A stretch of DNA of 64,000 bases from Tragulus kanchil (Eukaryota; Chordata; Mammalia; Artiodactyla; Tragulidae). This document shows positions 58,084 to 64,000 of the stretch, one piece after another (within the stretch, counting starts at the first letter, position 1; every line of letters begins with the position of its first letter). The notes below the pieces were generated by a model. That model searched no databases. It was not told where the DNA came from and saw only the letters and a program-made list of their open reading frames with translations. The translations under genes and the position numbers were made by a program. The DNA lies in NCBI GenBank assembly GCA_022376925.1, contig JAIOJX010000002.1, positions 130,582,831 through 130,646,830 on the forward strand, in the 5' to 3' direction.

Positions 58084-60380
58084 ATATATACTGTCATGCA
58101 GCAACATGTAAGGACTTGGAGGGCATTATGCTTAATGACATAAGTTCAGCAGGGAACCACTGTATGTTATCACTTATATGTGAAATCTAAAAAATGAAAC
58201 AAACTAATGAATATAGCAAAACAGAAAGAGACTAACAGATACAGAGAACAAAGTGTGGTTACCAGTAGGGAGATGGAAAAGTAGGGGTTTATGAAGTACA
58301 AACTGCTATGAATAAAGTAAGCATGCTATAAGGATATATTGTACAACATAGGGAATAGAGTCAATATTTTATAACTATATAATTGATATAGATTATAGTC
58401 TATAATTTATATAGTCATAATAATCTATACTATAATCCCTGATCATATAATCTATAATAATTTTGAGTCACTATGTTGTACATCTAAAACTGATATAATA
58501 AATCAGTTACGCATTTAAAAACTGTATGCTCCTTCTGTGTTTGTTATAGTCTGGCACAGTGCCTGATCATCAGGTTTCAGTATGTTTTTAATGAATTTTG
58601 TCCCTTTTACCAGTCATAGATGAAAAGAGCAACCAAATCCATTGGTATGTATTAATATTTTGAATATGCTTTCTCAAATTTTGTCATCCCTGTGATAACT
58701 GTCCTTCTAGCAAGTGAATGTCTCCAGAAAAAGAGTGAGGAGGGGGAAGCAGCTTGCAGACTTGCAACCAAACAGAAGGCTGTTCTCAGCCTGCCCCTAA
58801 ATGAAGCAAGGCCTTTATTCACCTTAGCACTCCTCACGCTAATAAATAAATGAGCTCTGATCCCATCCCAGGTAGTGTTCCTTTTCTTAATGTGTTAGAA
58901 AAAAGTCATTCTTTTTAATGATAATCCCTTGCTAAGCTCCAGCTCATCAGAAATCATGTGCTCAATGTTATGTGGCAGCCTGGATAGGAGGGGAGTTTTG
59001 GGGAGAATGGATACATGTATATGTATGGCGAGTCAGTCTGGTGTTCATCTGAAACTATCACGATATTGTTGATAGGCTATACCCCAATATAAAATAAAAG
59101 TTAAGAAAAAAAAGAGTTGTCCTTGAGATATTGTATTAGGTACAACAGGTCAAATATGTCCTACTCCTAAAGTAAGCTTAGACACCAAATATTTCCCATG
59201 AAAGTTTTTGTTTGCCAAGTGCCCAAGGGGAAAAAATTTAAATATATACTGTCATGCAGCAACATGTAAGGACTTGGAGGGCATTATGCTTAATGACATA
59301 AGTTCAGCAGGGAACCACTGTATGTTATCACTTATATGTGAAATCTAAAAAATGAAACAAACTAATGAATATAGCAAAACAGAAAGAGACTAACAGATAC
59401 AGAGAACAAAGTGTGGTTACCAGTAGGGAGATGGAAAAGTAGGGGTTTATGAAGTACAAACTGCTATGAATAAAGTAAGCATGCTATAAGGATATATTGT
59501 ACAACATAGGGAATAGAGTCAATATTTTATAACTATATAATTGATATAGATTATAGTCTATAATTTATATAGTCATAATAATCTATACTATAATCCCTGA
59601 TCATATAATCTATAATAATTTTGAGTCACTATGTTGTACATCTAAAACTGATATAATAAATCAGTTACGCATTTAAAAAAACTGTATGCTCCTTCTGTGT
59701 TTGTTATAGTCTGGCACAGTGCCTGATCATCAGGTTTCAGTATGTTTTTAATGAATTTTGTCCCTTTTACCAGTCATAGATGAAAAGAGCAACCAAATCC
59801 ATTGGTATGTATTAATATTTTGAATATGCTTTCTCAAATTTTGTCATCCCTGTGATAACTGTCCTTCTAGCAAGTGAATGTCTCCAGAAAAAGAGTGAGG
59901 AGGGGGAAGCAGCTTGCAGACTTGCAACCAAACAGAAGGCTGTTCTCAGCCTGCCCCTAAATGAAGCAAGGCCTTTATTCACCTTAGCACTCCTCACGCT
60001 AATAAATAAATGAGCTCTGATCCCATCCCAGGTAGTGTTCCTTTTCTTAATGTGTTAGAAAAAAGTCATTCTTTTTAATGATAATCCCTTGCTAAGCTCC
60101 AGCTCATCAGAAATCATGTGCTCAATGTTATGTGGCAGCCTGGATAGGAGGGGAGTTTTGGGGAGAATGGATACATGTATATGTATGGCCGAGTCAGTCT
60201 GGTGTTCATCTGAAACTATCACGATATTGTTGATAGGCTATACCCCAATATAAAATAAAAAGTTAAGAAAAAAAAAAAGAGTTGTCCTTGAGATATTGTA
60301 TTAGGTACAACAGGTCAAATATGTCCTACTCCTAAAGTAAGCTTAGACACCAAATATTTCCCATGAAAGTTTTTGTTTGC
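58084..60380. repeat. Tandem duplication unit 19 (about 1.14 kb, intronic)
   Basis: Copy 1 is 58084-59215 and copy 2 is 59242-60380, offset 1158 rising to 1161 through small A-run insertions. Filler is 59216-59241. The unit holds the L1 end, unrecognised intron and a second L1 3' UTR piece (58975-59115). Confidence 0.93.
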
Positions 60381-62294
60381 ATTCTAGGAAAATGATCTGC
60401 TTTGTTTAAATTCAAGGTATCTAACGCTAATTTATTTGTGCTTCTGCTCTATCCCAATATACTGGCTAAATTCTGTTGCTATTTTGTGAATAGTACACAG
60501 AATTCACTTCAATTTTAAAATAAGAAACATGAATGATGCATCCTGTGGCCAACATCAATGATCTAAGAAAAGAATTGATTTTTGCAACCTGGCTGTGCTT
60601 TGCATATCTCAGCAATTCACAATCGTGGCTGTACTTTAGAATCACCTGGGAGTTTTAAGAGAAATACTAATGCTCAGGCCACACCCTAGGCTAAAGAAAT
60701 AAAAATCTCTAGGAGTGGGAGCAGGGGCTTTAGCTTTCTTTAAGCACCCAGGTGACACCGGGGTGCAACCAGAGTGGGAAAGAACTGGGTAGCTCATGTT
60801 TGCTCATACTAACTTATTACAGCTCAGCTGCTCCTCTAGAGGAGCCTTCTTTCTGTAATATCCACTCCTTACTTGTCCATTTCTGATCACCTCTGCATTC
60901 TTTATGTGACTTTTGGCCTGAAACCAGCCAAGGAAGAGGAAATGCTGTTCAATGGGAAGCAGAAGCCAGAGTCTCCCAAAGGAGGGATCGAGAATTTCTA
61001 ACATTTCAGAAGCAATGGAGGAATAGCAGGACTGTTTGAAGGATATGAGGATTCAAAAGATAGGAAATATCACTGGAGATGGTTTTTAAAGTCCTTGCTC
61101 AGTTTTAAGACACTGATTTTAAAGCAAGGTTCAACATCTAATTTAAACTTTAAGAATAAATTTTTACTTATCTTAATGTGTTAGAAAAAAGTCATTCTTT
61201 TTAATGATAATCCCTTGCTAAGCTCCAGCTCATCAGAAATCATGTGCTCAATGTTATGTGGCAGCCTGGATAGGAGGGAGTTTTGGGAGAATGGATACAT
61301 GTATATGTATGGCGAGTCAGTCTGGTGTTCATCTGAAACTATCACGATATTGTTGATAGGCTATACCCCAATATAAAATAAAAAGTTAAGAAAAAAAAAA
61401 AGAGTTGTCCTTGAGATATTGTATTAGGTACAACAGGTCAAATATGTCCTACTCCTAAAGTAAGCTTAGACACCAAATATTTCCCATGAAAGTTTTTGTT
61501 TGCATTCTAGGAAAATGATCTGCTTTGTTTAAATTCAAGGTATCTAACGCTAATTTATTTGTGCTTCTGCTCTATCCCAATATACTGGCTAAATTCTGTT
61601 GCTATTTTGTGAATAGTACACAGAATTCACTTCAATTTTAAAATAAGAAACATGAATGATGCATCCTGTGGCCAACATCAATGATCTAAGAAAAGAATTG
61701 ATTTTTGCAACCTGGCTGTGCTTTGCATATCTCAGCAATTCACAATCGTGGCTGTACTTTAGAATCACCTGGGAGTTTTAAGAGAAATACTAATGCTCAG
61801 GCCACACCCTAGGCTAAAGAAATAAAAATCTCTAGGAGTGGGAGCAGGGGCTTTAGCTTTCTTTAAGCACCCAGGTGACACCGGGGTGCAACCAGAGTGG
61901 GAAAGAACTGGGTAGCTCATGTTTGCTCATACTAACTTATTACAGCTCAGCTGCTCCTCTAGAGGAGCCTTCTTTCTGTAATATCCACTCCTTACTTGTC
62001 CATTTCTGATCACCTCTGCATTCTTTATGTGACTTTTGGCCTGAAACCAGCCAAGGAAGAGGAAATGCTGTTCAATGGGAAGCAGAAGCCAGAGTCTCCC
62101 AAAGGAGGGATCGAGAATTTCTAACATTTCAGAAGCAATGGAGGAATAGCAGGACTGTTTGAAGGATATGAGGATTCAAAAGATAGGAAATATCACTGGA
62201 GATGGTTTTTAAAGTCCTTGCTCAGTTTTAAGACACTGATTTTAAAGCAAGGTTCAACATCTAATTTAAACTTTAAGAATAAATTTTTACTTAT
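60045..62294. repeat. Tandem duplication unit 20 (about 1.12 kb, intronic)
   Basis: Copy 1 is 60045-61170 and copy 2 is 61171-62294, offset 1126 falling to 1123. Its left part overlaps unit 19, so 'cttaatgtgttagaaaaaag' occurs three times (58891, 60046, 61172). Differences are G-run lengths ('ggaggggagttttggggag' versus 'ggagggagttttgggag'). Confidence 0.93.
60607..60782 (+). repeat. MER5A-like DNA transposon
   Basis: The pattern 'ggctgtactttagaatcacc', 'atgctcaggccacaccctag', 'aaaatctctaggagtgggag' matches MER5A. Duplicate at about 61730-61905. Confidence 0.6.
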
Positions 62295-62299
62295 TCTTG

Positions 62300-62960
62300 C
62301 TTCTGGGCTCAATTATAAGCATTCCTCTCTCTCTTTCCCTGTTCCTCTTCTTTCTTCTTCTGAGTTCCTGCATCCTTGTCTTCCTCAGGCTTGTCAATTT
62401 CAGACTCTGCCTTCTTTCCCCGTCTTTCTCCTTCTAATCCTTCACCAGCATCTCCTGCTCCACCTATACCTGCCACCACCCAATTCTCTGTGTGTGTGTC
62501 TTTATCTTCTTGTCTCTATTTCTCTTCTTTCTGGTCTATTTTCTTCCCACTCATTCTATTTTTGTATGTCTCTATATCCCTGGAGATCTCTGCTCTGTCT
62601 CCATTGCTCATTTCCAGCTTTTCTGTGTCCTAGCTTATTTCTGCTTTTCTCTCTTGTCCATATTTTACTCTCTGTTGTCTGTGTATCTGATATTGTTAAG
62701 TGTCTTTCATTCCCCCATTCACCCCTCTTGCTGTTTGTCTTTCTCCCTCCTGATTTCTTTTCATTCAGATCTTTCCCTCCCTGTTTATGATCTCTTTGTG
62801 CCTATGTGCATGCACCTAGGTGTCCAGGTCTGTATTTCTTCCTGTCTCACTCTCTTTGTCTCCATCTCTGTCTCTGTCTTATTCTCTTTTCCTTCTGGTT
62901 ATATCTTTTAGCATCTCTCTCTTTTTCTCAGTTTTGCCTTTATCTTTCTCTCTAGTTGTT
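62300..62960. repeat. Long pyrimidine-rich tract (purine-rich on the DNAH3 transcript)
   Basis: Over about 650 bases the plus strand is dominated by C and T, with recurring 'tctctctttccct', 'ttcctcttctttcttcttc' and 'tgtctctgtct' types. It ends in a (TA)n run at 62967-63004. Plus-strand open frames here are low-complexity S/F/L/P strings and not genes. Bases 62705-62960 recur at 63818-64000. Confidence 0.75.
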
Positions 62961-63007
<47 letters not shown>

Positions 63008-63008
63008 A

Positions 63009-63266
63009 TTTTGGCCTCTTTTATTGGTTATTTATTTATTTTCATCCATCTTTATTCTTCTGCATGTGTGGGCCTTCCATTGCAGTGGCCACCCCTGTTT
63101 CAGAGCACCAGCTCCTGACACATGCGCTCCAGAGAGCAGTCTCGTAATTTGACCCACTAGTCCAGCTGCTCCGCAGCACGTGGGACCCTCCTGGGTCAGG
63201 GATTGAACCAGTGCCCCTTGCACTGCAAGGCGGACTCTTTACCCACTGGACCACCAGGGAAGCCCC
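63009..63266 (-). mobile_element. tRNA-derived SINE, subfamily with distinct 3' body
   Basis: Reverse copy beginning 'ttggcctcttttattggtta' after the (TA)n run and ending 'ccactggaccaccagggaag'. Its B-box complement is 'gggattgaaccagtgcc'. It is more diverged than the other members. Confidence 0.8.
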
Positions 63267-63632
63267 GTATCTTTCTCTTTAGCTCTTTCTGTTTCTTTCT
63301 CTTCCCCTTGTCTACTCGCCACTCTGTATGTTTCCTCCCTATCAGTCCCTTTGTCTGCGTGACCTCAGTTTTGTACCCATTGGTAGGCAGAGGCCTTGAC
63401 TGAGCATGGCTTCACCTAAAGATGCCTGCATTTTCCTTACTGACTGAGAGGAGACAGGATGGTGAAGAAACACAAGTGAGTGCACACATATCCTGGTGCC
63501 TATCTTATTTCCTCTAAGACACCACTGCGTGTAGGCCTGAGGCAGGATGAGTTGGGATGCTGAGACCCTTCCTGTCAGGGGAGTACAGCCTGTGCAAGTC
63601 TCTGGGTTGGGAAGGGTGCTGGAGGGGGTTAC
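63267..63632. other. Intron stretch without recognised features
   Basis: It continues pyrimidine-rich to about 63360 and is then ordinary intron sequence down to the exon donor at 63631-63632. Confidence 0.5.
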
Positions 63633-63810
63633 CGCTGCCACTGGGGTCCGGCTTCCTCTCTGGTTTCAGTCCTTTCATCACGCAGATGCTCTCCATGACC
63701 AGCTTGACAGGACCTGGTGGGTTCTGCATCGACTTCACCAGTGAGATATCTGCTGGATTCAGCGTGTCCAGTGCAGTGAGTGCAGCCTCCAGTCTGCTGG
63801 ATTCATTCGT
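63633..63810 (-). CDS. DNAH3: DNAH3 exon n-10 (stalk to microtubule-binding domain)
   Basis: The exon is 178 bp: 59 codons plus the first base of a split glycine. The donor is GGCAGCG then GTAACC. The proposed acceptor is ACCTACAG before ACG AAT GAA. It encodes NESSRLEAAL, LDTLNPADISLVKSM, PPGPVKLVMESICVM and KPERKPDPSGS, the end of stalk helix CC1 and the start of the microtubule-binding domain. Upstream of 63818 (in gene sense) the sequence belongs to the next copy of unit 21, so the visible polypyrimidine tract is a junction and not the natural one. Confidence 0.9.
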
Positions 63811-64000
63811 CTGTAGGTTTCATTCCCCCATTCACCCCTCTTGCTGTTTGTCTTTCTCCCTCCTGATTTCTTTTCATTCAGATCTTTCCCTCCCTGTTTA
63901 TGATCTCTTTGTGCCTATGTGCATGCACCTAGGTGTCCAGGTCTGTATTTCTTCCTGTCTCACTCTCTTTGTCTCCATCTCTGTCTCTGTCTTATTCTCT

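Larger units (their letters stand above)
53530..58520 (+). mobile_element. LINE-1 remnant, forward, internally deleted and interrupted
   Basis: An 'aacaagatggcagagtagta' start is followed by L1 internal sequence ('ttctaaaggcagcaagagac', 'aaactttgcaagccagaagg', 'cagactgaaagtgaggggat') and, after a deletion near 55990-56060, by the ORF2 3' part ('cacaaaagaccccgaatagc', 'ataagtggtgctggaaaaac', 'ggtgcaaccacaatgg'). Many stops and indels break the frame. Two SINEs (56810-57140, 57168-57522) and a 5S rRNA fragment (57574-57653) are inserted. The early part is doubled by unit 18. Confidence 0.82.
2484..63810 (-). other. DNAH3: DNAH3 gene, 3' third (span of visible coding exons)
   Basis: The gene encodes an axonemal dynein heavy chain, a minus-end-directed microtubule motor of the inner arms of motile cilia and sperm flagella. 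Eleven exons on the minus strand have AG acceptors, GT donors and phases that join without a break into about 1,356 codons ending in TGA. Domain order is microtubule-binding domain, stalk helix CC2, AAA5, AAA6, C-terminal domain. The human protein is about 4,116 residues, so roughly the last third is here. DNAH7 and DNAH12 are close relatives; I choose DNAH3 from remembered sequence, notably the stretch near KPERKPDPSGSG and the C-terminal exons, and a protein search would confirm it. Many exons are present twice because of the 1.1 kb duplications described below. Confidence 0.9.
62705..64000. repeat. Tandem duplication unit 21 (1.11 kb, second copy cut by window end)
   Basis: Copy 1 is 62705-63817 and copy 2 starts at 63818 and runs off the window; offset 1113 with no difference seen over the 183 visible bases. 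Copy 1 ends only seven bases beyond the DNAH3 exon. Confidence 0.94.

Noticed and set aside
62218..62911. Overlapping plus-strand open frames up to 190 codons
   Set aside because: They lie in the pyrimidine-rich tract and translate to low-complexity S/F/L/P strings, without a domain, splice signals or start context. Pyrimidine bias alone removes stops.
49341..63810. Assignment to DNAH7 or DNAH12 in place of DNAH3
   Set aside because: Conserved blocks are shared, but variable segments around the microtubule-binding domain and the C-terminal exons agree with DNAH3 as I recall it. A protein search would settle it.
1..64000. Genuine tandem gene amplification or a new mobile system with ~1.1 kb units
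   Set aside because: Units share no sequence, ends or encoded function, and several sit wholly inside a conserved coding exon, where duplication breaks the protein. Assembly duplication explains all of it.
1..64000. CRISPR-like array
   Set aside because: No short regularly spaced repeats exist; repeats are kilobase tandem copies, SINEs and microsatellites, and the genome is mammalian.

Overview
The window is mammalian nuclear DNA from a ruminant. It contains BovB (RTE) LINE pieces, Bov-tA SINEs, several tRNA-Glu-derived CHR-type SINEs and LINE-1 remnants, with spliced exons in long introns. No bacterial-style gene organisation is visible. I cannot name the species from the sequence alone.

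The only gene I can support is on the minus strand. It is the 3' third of an axonemal inner-arm dynein heavy chain that I recognise as DNAH3. Eleven coding exons can be placed with consensus splice sites and consistent phases. From right to left they are 63633-63810, the large exon bounded by 49341 and 52512, 37612-37837, 31423-31667, 27123-27239, 19308-19462, 16962-17129, 11871-12013, 7757-7961, 5507-5644 and the terminal exon 2484-2837. Joined once each, they give about 1,356 codons. These cover the microtubule-binding domain, the second stalk helix, AAA5, AAA6 and the C-terminal domain. Bases 1-2483 lie downstream of the gene, and the right edge cuts through the intron before exon 63633-63810.

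The striking structural feature is not a gene. At 21 places a stretch of about 1.03-1.2 kb is followed directly, or after a short filler, by a second near-identical copy of itself. The units share no common sequence. They include exons, introns and transposons alike, and several chain so that one segment appears three times. Copies differ mainly by homopolymer indels and by ragged unit edges. I read this as un-merged contig overlaps or gap-filling errors rather than biology. With one copy of each unit removed, about 40 kb of real sequence remains. As written, five DNAH3 exons are doubled (one of those copies is damaged), parts of the large exon occur two or three times, and one copy carries a frameshift.

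Introns hold layered repeats: old MIR, L2, MER20 and MER5A, then L1 and BovB, then CHR-type and Bov-tA SINEs. Nine independent insertions belong to one tRNA-derived SINE subfamily with its own 3' body, many with clear target-site duplications. A tail-less 5S rRNA retropseudogene sits inside an L1 at 57574-57653. A strongly pyrimidine-biased tract occupies 62300-62960. I found no CRISPR array, no operon and no undescribed biological system; the duplication pattern and the SINE subfamily are the items most worth checking.
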